Positions 50,043 through 63,900 of a stretch of 64,000 nucleotides of DNA are shown here, one piece after another; position 1 is the stretch's first letter; each line of letters starts with the position of its first letter. This stretch comes from Pezicula radicicola. Taxonomy: Eukaryota; Ascomycota; Leotiomycetes; Helotiales; Dermateaceae. The notes beneath the pieces were generated by a model that was given only the letters and a program-made list of their open reading frames with translations, had not been told where the DNA came from and searched no databases. Location: NCBI GenBank assembly GCA_003008705.1, contig PDUO01000032.1, positions 597,985 through 661,984 of the forward strand, written 5' to 3'. Made by a program: the position numbers and the translations under genes.

Positions 50043-50744
50043 ATGGTTAAGGAAGTTGCGTTGGTAATCCAACTTAACACCTACATGTTCATGTACTTTC
50101 CTCTTTCAAACTCGATTCCAAACACGTACACAAATACAAATACACAAACACAATTACTGCAACCAGTATATTCTTGCTTCAAACATCCCACTGCCGAATA
50201 CAATCTTCTTTTCTGTACCTACCATCCAACGATCAAAACTGACATAGCGTCTAACCTGTATATGTATGTAAATTACGATTACTCCCTGGGGCTTGAATTC
50301 AATGGCGAAGGTGCTTGCTCGAAGTGGCGGAAACTCATGGACGAAGCTTCCAGAAGGGACCAAGCATACGTCAGTACTAAGTTCAGTTCTGTACTATTGT
50401 CAAGAGAATACCAACATGACAATCCAAGATATTGCGTCCCAATGATACATCCCCTTCGCAGTGCACTCGGCCGAGGTCTACGTGAGCGGTTTGAAGCCAT
50501 TCTCCGACCAATGAGACCCCATCAAATGAACGACCGTCTCTCGTACTGGCAAGTAGAATACGACGACCTAATATATTTGAAAGAACATTATGTTGCGGTT
50601 TACATATCGGTAGTGCCGAATACTGTGCCTTGGGAACGAGTACAGGAGGTTGTCGACCAGTTCTATGAAGCTTGTAAGGAGTTTGGCTTGGAAGAACTTC
50701 ATGTTGAGATGCACGAGGATGAGCCTTTGAGGATAATTATATGA
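50043..50744 (+). CDS. Hypothetical protein
   Basis: 233-codon intronless frame from the first in-frame ATG. The N-terminal 70 residues are rich in Asn/Thr/Tyr and weakly hydrophobic. The C-terminal 150 residues look like a real globular fold (CSKWRKLMDEASRRDQAYVS; YCVPMIHPLRSALGRGLRER; WERVQEVVDQFYEACKEFG), ending in an acidic stretch and PLRIII. I do not recognise a family. The true start may be a later Met, for example in the segment before DYSLGLEFNGE. The amphipathic helical C-terminus argues for a genuine gene. Confidence 0.55.
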   Translation: MVKEVALVIQLNTYMFMYFPLSNSIPNTYTNTNTQTQLLQPVYSCFKHPTAEYNLLFCTYHPTIKTDIASNLYMYVNYDYSLGLEFNGEGACSKWRKLMDEASRRDQAYVSTKFSSVLLSREYQHDNPRYCVPMIHPLRSALGRGLRERFEAILRPMRPHQMNDRLSYWQVEYDDLIYLKEHYVAVYISVVPNTVPWERVQEVVDQFYEACKEFGLEELHVEMHEDEPLRIII

Positions 50745-51648
50745 TGATTGATTGATGAAGGGCAGTGACGGGTGCAGGATTCATTGGTGAAAGAAAGATT
50801 GGAGGTGTTCGAATGATTGGTAATGGAGAGATGAGGGGCTTAGAGCGATGCCGTGTTACGATAGCGTGTGCAAAGTGATAGTTGTAGCAATAACATCTAA
50901 ATTCCGCATCGCCCAATGTCCTTAGAAAGATAGGATTAACTGCTCGTGTTATTTACTGGCGGTATTGTGGTTTGTACCGGCATCATCAAATCGCACAACA
51001 GATATTAGAGTTCTTATTGCAAGAATCTTTTTCTTCAAGAACTACTATAACACAAAATCAGAAATTGATAAGGGTGATGAAATTGACAGTAGTGCTTGGA
51101 ATTTGGGCAATGAAGATGGACAAGGTAAAGATAGCTGTTAAAAAGCACGATAAACGGATTGCGTAGAATAGGAGCGACACGCAGGAATGAAATGAGCTAA
51201 GTTCCAGGCACCCGAGTTTCTGTCAATACAAACACCATAATTAGCAGTGATATTATGATGGGAGTTGAGAGGGATACGCCTGCCTTAGTGCAGCTTTCAG
51301 TGAGTCGGTTATCTATTTCTTGACAGTGTCGCTTAAACTCTAAATCGACATGTCGAACTTTGAAAGGAAGAACAGCCAAACGGCTTAAAGGCTATCTTTA
51401 TCACAGTTGACAAAATGTCCAGACAATTCCCTTTTCTTGGGTTGTGCAACTATTTCTCAATTCGGTGTAGTCTTGTTACCCCACGCTTACATTTACCCCT
51501 CAATGACGAAGCGATGAACTCACGAGGTCACCCCGTACTTTCTTAGATTAGAGCCTCTTTCCTCCACATCAAACCAACACATCACCTCTCCATCATCCTA
51601 ACCAAATCAACAAATACCCACGACTCAGGACACCACATTTTGCAAAAA
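50745..51648. other. Intergenic region upstream of the dehydrogenase
   Basis: No reliable gene. A 60-codon minus-strand frame (51197-51379) ends in a hydrophobic helix but lacks support. 51550-51648 is C/A-rich like a fungal leader for the downstream gene. Confidence 0.45.
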
Positions 51649-52712
51649 ATGGCACCAAAGCATACGGGTGATCGCCTTCAGGGCAAAGTCGCTATCGTGA
51701 CCGGCACGTGTTATTCCCCTCATTCTCCTTTCCTAAAAGAGACAGATCAACTAATGCCAAGAAGGAGGAGGTTCGGGATTCGGAGAGGGAATTGCACTTC
51801 GCTTTGCTCAGGAAGGAGCTAAGGTTGTTATTGCCGATTTGAGTCTTGAGGGTGGACAGAGAGTTGCAGCTTTGTTCCCGGATGATATCACTTTTGTGCA
51901 GACGGATGTTACGAAGAAGGCGGATTGGGAGGCTGTTGTTAAGAGAGCTGTGGAGGAGTATGGGAAGGTTGATGTACTTGTCAATAATGCTGGGACGAGT
52001 TACAAAAATAAGGTGCGTCTTTCTCTATCTTGATTATCTTAAAGGAAATCAGTAAAAGGTACACGGAGAGGAAGGTAACTAACGGTAGTTGAAAATAGCC
52101 AACACTTGAAGTCACAGAAGAGGAATTCGACAAAGTCTTCGATGTCAATGTGAAGAGTATCTTTCACAGCACACAGCATTTCATCCCTCAACTTCTGGAG
52201 CAGAAACAGGGTGGAAGTATTATTAACATTGCTTCTATCGGAGCTACGAGACCAAGACCGGGACTGGTATGGTACAATGCCAGTAAGGGTGCTGTTTGGA
52301 ACGTATGTCGACTTCAATTAGTGATTAACTACATTGACTTTGGGAATGTGCTAACTTACGATCTTTTAATTAGGCGACGAAAGGACTGGCGGCCGAGTAT
52401 GGATCTCAGCAAATCAGGGTCAATTCCATTTGTCCGCTATTGAGTGGCACTGGGCTGTAAGTCATCATTCCAAAATGATCCACTTCCTATAATGCTACTA
52501 TAAGGTGATATATTAACAGCATTAAAAGGTTTGAAACGTTTGCCGGCATGCCTGATACGCCTGAGAATCGCGACAAGTTCCTTTTCAACGTCCCGCTTGG
52601 TCGGCTTTGTACGCCACAGGATGTTGCAAATTACTGTCTCTTCCTTGCAAGTGATGATGCCAAGTTCATCACTGGCACTTGCCTGGAGGTTGATGGTGGC
52701 CGAGGAATTTGA
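51649..52712 (+). CDS. Short-chain dehydrogenase/reductase (classical SDR)
   Basis: Five exons: 51649-51703, 51765-52012, 52099-52302, 52374-52456, 52520-52712, giving 260 aa. The nucleotide-binding motif VTGGGSGFGEGIA is formed only if intron 1 uses a GC donor (G|GCACGT, ...GAAG); GT donors tested give a stop or the wrong frame. The acidic residue after beta-2 (VVIADLS) favours NAD over NADP. NNAG is present (VLVNNAGTS), the catalytic Ser lies in INIASIGA, and the active site is YNASK. The C-terminal FITGTCLEVDGGRGI is typical of the 3-oxoacyl-ACP-reductase-like group. The substrate is unknown. Other introns are GT-AG. Confidence 0.9.
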
Positions 52713-52733
52713 GTAAAGTGTTTTGCATGAGTG

Positions 52734-52736
<3 letters not shown>

Positions 52737-52778
<42 letters not shown>
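52737..52778. repeat. (TG)21 microsatellite
   Basis: Pure dinucleotide run starting 24 bp after the dehydrogenase stop codon, probably in its 3' UTR. Confidence 0.97.
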
Positions 52779-52779
<1 letters not shown>

Positions 52780-53262
52780 AAATGCTTGGGTGGAAGCTGG
52801 TATCTGGTGAGACTCTGGTCCGTGTGATGGAGTATGAAAATACTCTATCCTTTCTCTAAATCATGCATACATGTGTTTTGAGGACAGATAAACGGCCCCA
52901 AAATGTTACATCTCACTTTGTGTTTTCGTCGAAACTCGCTATTTAAGCATGTAACACCAATCTCTATGTTTCTATGGTCTGCATAATGGTCAGCGGCAGT
53001 AGTAGAAAGCTCCGCCTGAGACTATATCCATATCCATCCTTTTCAAACACCAACCTTTTCTCCCGTGTCACTCTTAATGTAAGGACTTTTTGTGTCTTAT
53101 TTCTCTATTGTTCACCGCGGTTCTCTGAAGGGTGATGACGATAGTCATTGACTGCAGTAAGTCGTTTAGCACTGATCGGACTTCATTCTTCTTGATCTGA
53201 ATCTTTTTCGAAATCTAGCCATAAACAGTGAATACAAGCAAACAGATCCCAAATTCTTGTAG
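52779..53262. other. Intergenic region before the transposon
   Basis: Normal base composition, no gene recognised. Confidence 0.45.
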
Positions 53263-54632
53263 GTAAGAGTTTGTGCCACTGGGAATGGCCCACCCTACGA
53301 AAATACACCAAAAATAGTGAAATTATACCTTTTTAAATTATTTATAATCAGTAACTACTAATTTATTTCTTATAAAATTAAAAAATCTAATAGATAATTA
53401 CTTAAAAATATATATACTATAAGGAATTAATATTTTCTTTAAAATTAAGTATTTAATATATACTTAAATATAGTATATTTTAAATTTTTTAAATTTTATA
53501 TAATTATTATAATATTAATATCTAGTATTTTATTTATTAGTTATTTTATATATTAAACTACGTCGCTCTAGCTAATTAGAAGACAGCGGCCTATACTAAA
53601 CTAAGTCTATTCGGGATTAGCCTGATAGTTAGTTTTAATTATAAGAACTACTCTCTTAGTTATTAGATATTAGTAACTAATTAAATCTAATATTAATAGA
53701 CCTATATATATCTAAACTAAGTAAGAACTACTAGTAGAATATAGTAGATTAGTTAATAAGGATTAATAACCTTATATACTAGTATAAGTAATTATACTAA
53801 TAATAATTTTATATATAAATTAAGTAATTTTAAGTAAAATTTTCTATTATACTTAAAGAATATCTTATAACTTTTTTATTAGATAAATAAATTAAATTCT
53901 AAAGAGTAATAACTAAACTCTTCTCTTAACTATACTATTACTTATAGTTAGTCTAAGTAAGTATCTCTTTTAAGTAAGTATCTCTATTTAATATATTTAA
54001 GTATTTAAGTACCTTATAGTATTAAAATTATATTAAAAATTATATAATATTAAAGTTTAAACTATAAAGATTATATTTTATTAAAAAAAAAAGTTAAATA
54101 ATTAATTTTAATTTAGTATTTTTAAGTAAAATAAAGAAAGTAAATATATCCTACTTTTTCACTTATAAAAGTATATTATACTACTAGGTCCTACTTTGTA
54201 CTTTTATATAATAGTTTAAAAAAAAGAGTACCTTAAATAATAAATTAATTTATAATTAACTAAGATATAAATAAAATTACTTAAAATTTTTAATAAATAT
54301 TAATTTAATATAATTCTAAAGTATATTAAAATTTTAAGTATATAGCTTATATAGTACTTATATAAAATATAATTATATTTCTAGAATTAAACTTGAGTAG
54401 GGATACTTACTTGAAAGGGATACTTGCTTGGGCCGACTACAAGCGATAGCGCAGTTGGGAGGAGGGTCCGGCTATTATAAATTAAAAATAAAGTAATTCT
54501 TATATATAATCTTTAATTTAATATCTTTATTTCTATTTATTGTTGATTTATAAATAATTTAAAAAGGTGTAATTTCGCCATTTTTGGTGTGTTTTCGTGG
54601 GGTGGGCCATTCCCAGTGGCACGAACTCTTAC
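53263..54632. mobile_element. 1370-bp terminal-inverted-repeat DNA transposon, RIP-degraded
   Basis: Inverted repeats of about 84 bp bound the element: left 53263 onward (GTAAGAGTTTGTGCCACTGG) and right ending 54632 (reverse complement GTAAGAGTTCGTGCCACTGG). They differ at about six positions, all transitions, with T or A on the left where the right has C or G, as expected if RIP hit the left end harder. The interior is extremely AT-rich with almost no CpA/TpG and no usable frame. TA at 54633-54634 and TA at 53260-53261 (one base from the left end) suggest a Tc1/mariner-pogo (Fot1-like) TA target, but this is not exact. Two GC-richer patches remain at about 53565-53635 and 54395-54475. Confidence 0.88.
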
Positions 54633-55118
54633 TATCAGTCAATCTATGGTGACGTTATCAGCTTCACGTTATCAGCTTCATCTATTATAGAGGAGCGTAG
54701 AATAAATAGGAAAGAATTACCAAGTTTGGTACACTTGAATTATACAAGAGTATGAGAATTTTTTGAAGGCCGTCATGAAGAGTGAGAGGTACTAAGCTGT
54801 GTCTGGAAGATATTTTGACATGTCTGGAGATTGCAAGTGATGAGGTCGAAGTCACCTTGCTAAAACCATGAAGATCCACTGCAATAGAAGACAATGAAAG
54901 TAGATAGCAGATTTTACATTAAGCTGAATACTCTCAATGCGCTTCTCTGAGAACCAACCTCGATCTATGTCAGTAGCCATCAACCATCTGTCATAGACCC
55001 ACTCTCAGATCTTCCCACAAAGTCCATTCCCAGTCTTGACAGTCTTGATAGCCACAGTCCATCCGCATACCTCTTTCCGCATCGACCGACTAGATCTATC
55101 TCAAACCAGCTGTGCCAA
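54633..55118. other. Intergenic region
   Basis: Lies between the transposon and the small membrane-protein gene (its 3' side). GTTATCAGCTTC is repeated directly at 54654-54680. No gene recognised. Confidence 0.4.
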
Positions 55119-55680
55119 TTATGCCCGTCTATAAGCCAACCACATCTGATAAATCACATCCCAAAGAATCCATTCCTGTTTAAGAATCGAAAGCCAAATC
55201 ATGCCTGCAATGAACTTGAAGTTAAAACCCATTGAATTTTCAACCTCGTTCGTCAAACCCCCAATCTACCATCCCCCAAAAAACATGTCAGCTTCAAAAT
55301 CCATGTCAAAATTTCATCTCACAGATCGATCTTCGATCAACGATCTCAGTATCCAAAAAAGGGATGAGATGGGAACTTACATAATGAGAATAACACTCAT
55401 AACTCATCTCAAAAGCACCAAATACCATGACTAGATACATCATCCAGATATGCAAGGCGAAGAATAGACGGAGTGTTGGGGATCGGAGACGGAGGTGAGG
55501 AGGGAGATTGGTTAGGAGGATTCGGGTGTAGATGTAGATGGGCAGGGAGAGAGCGATTGTTTTTTCAATTTCTGTTGGTTGGAGTTGTTAGTTATTGAGA
55601 TCTTAGAAGATGAAGTTTGGGGACATACTGGAGGCTGTTGCTTGCTCAGCTAGAGCTGGGCATGTTGTTGGAGTGGACAT
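55119..55680 (-). CDS. Small three-exon hypothetical membrane protein
   Basis: Reconstructed on the minus strand: 55680-55629, 55571-55381, 55265-55119, giving 129 aa in frame; introns GTATGT...ACAG and GTAAGT...GTAG. It starts MSTPTTCPALAEQATASK. A helical segment (IALSLPIYIYTRILLTNL) and a hydrophobic span (LRLFFALHIWMMYLVMVFGA) follow. A third hydrophobic part (FIAGMIWLSILKQEW) comes before the end QMWLAYRRA. No family recognised. The support is consistent splice signals, frame continuity over three exons and clustering of hydrophobic residues into membrane-length segments. A CT/CA-rich leader lies upstream (55681-55800 on the minus strand). Confidence 0.55.
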
Positions 55681-56362
55681 TGTTGGTTGTTGTTGTCCTC
55701 CGTTTAGGAGGTGGGTGGCGGTTGTTGTTTGTTGTTGGATAGAGGTGGAGGGTTGATGGTTGATGGTTGATGGTTGATGGGGATTTTTATAGGATTTAGG
55801 GAGGGAGAGTGTGAGAGGAGCGCTAGTGCGGTTTTTGGTTGTTGATAGCGGATTATGAGTTGGAATGATAATCGGAGGTCCTCACTTAGCGAGCGCTATC
55901 TTCCTAAAATCTCCAAATCCTCCACAAGCTCGAACACTGCTAGGCTCCAAAAATTTCTCTCGGAATCCTAATACAAACTGAAAGAAGGGCTTCTCACTTT
56001 CTAGCGAGCCTAACTGGGTATTTATGAGAATTCATGTTGGAATCGAGTCGGCTAAACCATACGAATTACTGTTTGAATATTATACATAACATGATTGGAA
56101 TTACACTTCAGCGCAATATTTAGTGATCCTATAAGCTTAAATTATAAAATTCAAGTCACAAACACCTTTGCTACATTTAGATTCGAAGATGAAAGCACCC
56201 TTAAAGAGATGATATCACAGTGACTCAGAGGGAAACTTTTGATCACAAAATTAGTCTCGTTCTTTGCATATTAGATCTCACAGAAGGAAAGTTGTTGGTT
56301 AAACATCTTATTTAGAACGTGGAAACTAGTCGAAAGGCTCAAGTGATGATTCCACACGCACA
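55681..56362. other. Intergenic region
   Basis: Promoter side of the small membrane protein, with GGTTGATG tandem units at about 55750-55778, and 3' flank of the aldo-keto reductase. No gene seen. Confidence 0.45.
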
Positions 56363-57622
<1,260 letters not shown>

Positions 57623-58412
57623 TCTGTTGCAGAAATATGAGAAAAGACAACCAAGAACTAGGAATTTGGGAGTTGCGACGGAAGGAGGAGATATAATTTG
57701 TAGGCTAGAGTCAGCAAGGGGATGTCGTTGTGAATGGTACGCTCGTAGCTTCATACCTTCCTTATCAGGATGCGGCAACCTAATTGATGTTGAACTAGCC
57801 TAACGCGTCACCGGAATTGTTCATAATAACATCTATCCCGGTACTCCCACACGAAACCTGTCCGACTTAATATTTCTGCGATATAGAGCCATGTTTTTAT
57901 AATAGATTTTTTAAGTTGCTTAAGAACGGTGTTTTTTTTACATATAAATACAAAAAATTAAGGTAGGCTCTCTTGCCTATATATATCTCTACCTATTTAT
58001 ATGATTAATTATGATAGAACATCTAGTGTATAAAACCTCTTAAAGTCTACGCAATAGAACGCTAATATAGCACCTCTGAAATCTTTATTATAGAAAAAGT
58101 TCTAAAGTTATTATCAAATTTGTATTTCTTGACTATATGGTTGCATTTCATGTGCGGTTGTTAAGAAATTCGGCAAATTATGCTATATAATAACCACAAG
58201 CACTTTATTTTTAGTTTCAAAATCAAGCGCTAAGAGAAACAATAAGCAAGATACTCTAAAGCGGCCCTAGCACTAGCAGATTTCCCCTCGCCTTCCATTT
58301 GAAGTCGCGACATCGTGAATAACAACGTTCTAAGTAGACGGCGGCATCGAGTGCCCTCTTCCCATTATTTTGATCACAAAGGGCGATAGCAGCCCGAAAT
58401 AGCAGTGCCAAC
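57623..58412. other. Intergenic region with AT-rich patch
   Basis: 57895-58110 is AT-rich and low in CpA/TpG, like a small RIP-affected remnant. A 69-codon minus-strand frame at 58256-58465 overlaps the F-box start and is probably spurious. Confidence 0.45.
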
Positions 58413-60252
58413 ATGGTCACCGGCCTCTTCTCGTTGTCAGATGAGGGGTTTGCTATGATTTTCAATCAGGTTAATCATTGAGGCGACACCGAACTAAGAC
58501 AACATCTCATAATTCTGTAGATTCACTCCAGAGCCCCAGAAACTGTGCCGGACCTCTGCCTAGTCAGCAAACAATTCTATCGTCTTGCCACGCCAATGTT
58601 ATACCGATCCATCGTCCTTACGCCCTCTAAGCTAGAGAAGCTGAATGCTTTGAAAAATCTTCGAGAAAACGTTAATCTCTTTACACGTGACATTTTGATA
58701 CAAGGTGCTGGATATGAGTGGACGTTGCTAGCAAATTTGCTTTCAGAACTAAAGCAATTAGACTCCATTAGGTAAACCTATCGCCACACTCGGTCAATTC
58801 ATTCCCCTCCTAGATTTGCACTTACCATGCATCAGGTGGAGATCATGGAAAGAGTCATTCCCACGGTTAATCATAGACTGCCTAGGACATTTGCCTAGCA
58901 CTATGCTCTATGTCGAGGATCTCCCGATCGGTCACAAGACGGAGGATATTGATATCCAGCAACACGATTTGGAACTTCTGGATGGACTCTTTGGATGCCC
59001 AAATATATGTTCCATCAAGGCCAGAATTAACTATGAGCTTCCTAAATCGACTAGGCGGTTCAAGGAAGTTATGATGAGCTGTCCGAATTTGGAGGTGTTG
59101 CACCTACGTATCCCAAGGATAGATTGGAGGACGGAATTGGAATCTGATGGCCTAGGAGCTTATGACTTCGGCGTTGAGCCGGGAGACAGACTTCCACCGC
59201 TGCAAGAGCTTATATACGAGTCTCGTTCATCATTTCGACTGCTGTCCCTTATCCCAAGCAGTTTCTGGGACTGGACAAGAATTCGTCATCTAGAGATCCG
59301 CGGTCAACAAATGATCAACTTTGTCAAATCGATCCAAGGTCAGATAAAATATCTCGAGACTCTAAAAGTAGAGAATTTCTGTTGGATATGGAATTATACC
59401 TATACAACTCAGGTTTTGAGTGATTTTTTATCAGATATTCACGGCTTGGTCGACTTGGAGCTAGTGAACCCGACTGTTACCCTTCCACTGTCTATCTTTA
59501 CTCAGCAAGGCACAACACTTAAGAGGCTTTGCTACCATAGACCAAGACAAGCTTGGGCTCCCTATGGGATGGTGTCAGCACCCCCGTTCTCGCCGGAAGG
59601 GCTGGACATAATTTCAAGTTCTTGTCCCAATTTGGCCTCATTAAGCATCCAAATAATAATTGAAGATGACTTGGTAAAAGAGCTCCTTTTCAAGATGTCG
59701 TCAACATAGCTATCCTTAATGCTAATAATCTTGCAGCCTTACAACTTCCTCTCTGCTCTAGCACGTATGAACTGTCTCGATACCCTGCGTCTATATGCTA
59801 TCTTTAGCCCTCCAGCATATCACACTACACATCTCAAAACCGACATCCTGACAGTTCAGCATCTAGCACGTTATCTCTGCACCCGTAAAGTCGGGTGCGC
59901 TTTCCAAAAAATCGAAGTCATGCTCGGGGATTATATCAAGACCCGCGACCCACCTGAGAAGTACAGCCGTCCTAACATCCTATTTACATACCATATGCAA
60001 GAGAATGGCGACATCATAGTCCAAGATGATAGTCATGAGGTTGAAGATCCAGATTGGGCAGAATATTTAGATGTTGAGAAATTGAGCGAGAGACCCGGTC
60101 ATACTTATCCTCCGAATCTTCAGGAGTGGAATAGAGCTGGGGACGAGGCAGATCGAATTATGGCCGATTGTGGAGAGGCGCAAGATGAGGACCAGATCGC
60201 GAGTCTTTTTGGCAGTTCCCCGGAATCAGATGTAAACAGAGAGCCCGCATGA
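58413..60252 (+). CDS. F-box protein with leucine-rich-like C-terminal region
   Basis: Four exons: 58413-58469, 58521-58771, 58836-59673, 59737-60252, giving 553 aa in frame; all GT-AG. The F-box spans residues about 6-45 and is split by intron 1: LSDEGFAMIFNQIHSRAPET, then VPDLCLVSKQFYRLATPMLY. A long repeat region follows with spaced leucine-rich segments (CPNLEVLHLRIPRI; IRHLEIRGQQM; LVDLELVNPTV; CPNLASLSIQI). An acidic C-terminus follows (ENGDIIVQDDSHEVEDPDWA). F-box proteins bind Skp1 and select substrates for SCF ubiquitin ligases; this one's target is unknown. The first exon was chosen because it completes the F-box. Confidence 0.82.
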
Positions 60253-60985
60253 TGGATTCCTATAAAATTTGGCAGCCTTACTCTACTATAGCTTGGTAAT
60301 GTGGCTTCCCGGCACAAGGTGCATTGCATGTAGGTATTCGTCGGAATAGCACCAGAGACATGCAATATTGGTAAGACGGAATCGAAAGGCCGCATTGATG
60401 TCTTGAGGTGATAGTTAATTTCCCCGGCTTTCCTTCCTCAAAGTGAACATGATATCGATTCTTCAGTGGTATCAATAATACTTTCCGCTGTTAGATAGTT
60501 CTATATAATCTGCATGCGGAGCGGTGGTTCGATATTTGGAGCCATTTGGCCATCACGCACTTCCTATGAAGTCTATTGATAACGAACAATCAAGTCTAAC
60601 TAGCGGACTGGGAGTAGAGTGAGGATACATCTCAAATACACAAAGCAGCAAAGTAGCTCAACACTTCCACCTACTCCAATTACAGTTCTCACCTCTCAGG
60701 ATGCTCAGGTTATGCTTCATATGATGTCGTTGAATTGTAATGTTCGGTACATTGTTGTTAGAATGTGGCACCACCAGTAACACCCGGTGCACCTGGTGCG
60801 CTGCCAGCCCTTAATAATCCCAACTCGAGATCAGTGCTCAGGTTTCAACTCAGGTTAGAGCAGTGGCTTCTCATGTATAAAGACAGAAAACGACTCTGGT
60901 GAGGGCAAGATTCGTCTTAGACTTTAGAGGTAGGTAATCAGTTGTGGAAGTCGCGGAGCTGTGGAAGTTACTCCGGAGCCCGATA
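60253..60985. other. Intergenic region
   Basis: 3' flank of the F-box gene; normal composition, no gene recognised. Confidence 0.45.
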
Positions 60986-63900
60986 ACTACCTTATTTCAT
61001 AACTCAATTTTTAATTTTTATAAAAACACTATAATATAATAAATAGTTTACTTTAACCTACTATAATATCTAATAATAGTTTGTCTAATAACTATTATTA
61101 ATTATTATTTAGGTATTAAATATATTTAAATTTTATTATTATATTTAAAGTATTCTTATATTCTTATTTATACTATATACTAATATATAACTTTAAAAAC
61201 TCCTTAAAAATAAACTAAGTTATACTAGTTTATACCCCTCTTAAAGATATAATTATTTCCCTCTAGCTTATATCTTATATCCCCCTCTTCTAATACTTTA
61301 GATATAATAAGAAGTAATACTTTTATTATTTTAAAGTAATTATTATTTAAGTTTAATAACTCCTTTAGATAAACTTTAGAATCTTTTATTATTTCTTTAC
61401 CCTTCTTTAATTATTATATAAGAGATAAACCCTAAGGGATTATAAGATTATTTATAATAATCTAAGTATTTTTATAAGTTTTATAAACTCTTAAGTAATT
61501 CTTCTAAGTAATAAAGAAAGGTTTATTATTAATATATAATTTATTAGAAACTTCTCTTATAAAGTTAAATATTAGATATAATTAGTTAAGGTAAGATAAA
61601 AAGTTAATAAATACTTATAATATTTATATTTATTATCTTTTTAATTTAATAAGTATTCTCTATATAATCTACTAGTAAAATCTATATTATAAGTAATATA
61701 TTTATTAAAATATAAGTTATATTATCTACTAGTAGTATATCTAATATATTTATTTTATTAAATATTCTTTATAAGCTCTTAAACTAAGTATATCTATAGT
61801 TATTAAGAATAAGTTTAATTAAGTAAATCTTCTTCTTAGTTATATTTTTTAAATAATATAAACTATAGGATTAAATATATATAACCTTTAAGTTTATAGA
61901 GAATCTAATTATAATTAACTATAGATAACTAAGAAATAAGAACTTTAAGATTAACTACTAGTAGTATATCTCTATAGAGATAGATTTTTATTAAAGTTTC
62001 TTTATCTTATTTAAATCTATTATTAATAATAATAGTAAAGAAAACTAATTATTTATCTTTAGATATAGTATAAATATTAGTATAGATAAGTTAAGATATA
62101 ATAAGAGGTTTTAGTATAATATATAATTATAAAGTATAATATAAAGTATAATAGAGTATAACTTAATAAAGTTTAAAAAAGTTTTATAAGAGATATTTTA
62201 ATATATTTAAGAGATAAAGATTAAAAGAAAGAGAAATCTATTTATAAGTATTAATATTCTCTTTCTAAGAATAATTTATTACTTTAAAAAGTAATAATTA
62301 AATAACTTAATTTATATATTAATTTAAGTAATAATAGATATAAAAGTTACTCTATATATAGATTTTACTAAAAGTAATTATAAAATATATTTATTATATA
62401 GACTTAAGAAAAAGTAACTATTAAACTAACTTTATATACTATTTATAAATTCTAAGAGATAGAAATAAACTTATAAAACTATATTATTATTATTCTAATT
62501 ATTTAATTCTAACTCTAACTCTAACTTTTAAATAGTATTACTTTTATTTAAACTCTATTAATTTAACTAACTCTCTTCTCTTATTTCTTTATTAGAAAAT
62601 TATATTAAAGTTTATAATTCTTATTATATCTCTTTATATAATTTTATATTAAACTTATTAGACTTTATTTTAATATTCTTCTCTTTTTTAATCCTCTTCT
62701 CCTTTTTAATACTACTCTTTCTAAACTTAATCTTTATTCTTATCTAAGAGTTAAGTTTCTTCTTAATCTCTATTTTTATATATAATACTACCTTTAATTT
62801 CTTAGTATCTAGAATATCTAAAATAGATATTAGTCTTACTTTCTCTTTATCCTTTCTAGTTATATTTTAGAAACTCTTATTTTAACTATCTTCCTTATCT
62901 TTTAATAGATCTTACTTTTTTTCTTCTTTAGATTCTTATATAAGATAAATAATATATAATTTATCTTTATTTTATATACTATTAAATATTAAAAGAAAAG
63001 ATAATATATCTTTAATTTTATTAATTTAAGATATATTAATTACTAGAATACTTATAATAAGAACCTTAGTAGTTTAATTTATTTATCTACTAGATCTAAG
63101 ATAAATACTAGTATTCTATTAATTATTATTTAATCTTTATATAAACTTTAGATATTATAAGAGATAACTAGAAAAGAGATATTATTAAAGAAATACTTAA
63201 ATTAAATTAAGATTATCTTTATTATTAAATACTAGAGGAGTATTAATCTAATAGTATATAATACTCTCTAACTAGAGTTAGTATATACTTTATATAAAGA
63301 TAAGTATATATATACTAATAAATTTATATAATTTAATTATCTTTATCTTATCCTCTTTATCTTCTTTATTTTTAAAGTAATATCTCTCTTAAATTAAGAT
63401 AAACTAGATTATCTAAGATAGATATAGTATTATATAAGAAATAAATTATAACTTTAAACTAGAACTTAAGGATAAACCTCTAGTATATAGATAAGGAGGA
63501 TTAAGTTTCTACTAGTATTTATTCTACTTTTCCTATTCTTCTTTACTAGCTTAGTTAAGTTTAAAAGGTTATATATTATTCTATATAAGTAGTAGTATAA
63601 TAGAAGACTTTTAAGAGTATAGATAGAGAGGAATATCTTAAAAGCTTAGTAAACTATTATTAAGAATTTTAATAATTTTAAACTAGTTAATTATTATATT
63701 ATAAAAGAGTAAATCTCTAAACTATATATATAGAAATATAGGATATAAAGTAGAGACTATAATATAAGATAATAAATAAATATAAAATATAATTATATAA
63801 TATAATTAAAATTATTAATATTATTAAAGATAAGGTAAGTATAAAAGAATATTAAATTATTATTATTTTTAAAGCTTCTTATCTAGACTTTTATATAGTA

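Noticed and set aside
51197..51379. 60-codon minus-strand frame with a hydrophobic C-terminus
   Set aside because: Short, isolated, no splice partners or family similarity.
58256..58465. 69-codon minus-strand frame
   Set aside because: Overlaps the F-box first exon on the opposite strand, which is supported by a complete F-box.
62507..62527. CTAACT repeats resembling telomeric sequence
   Set aside because: Only about three degenerate units, not the TTAGGG/CCCTAA repeat, inside a RIP-type AT island.
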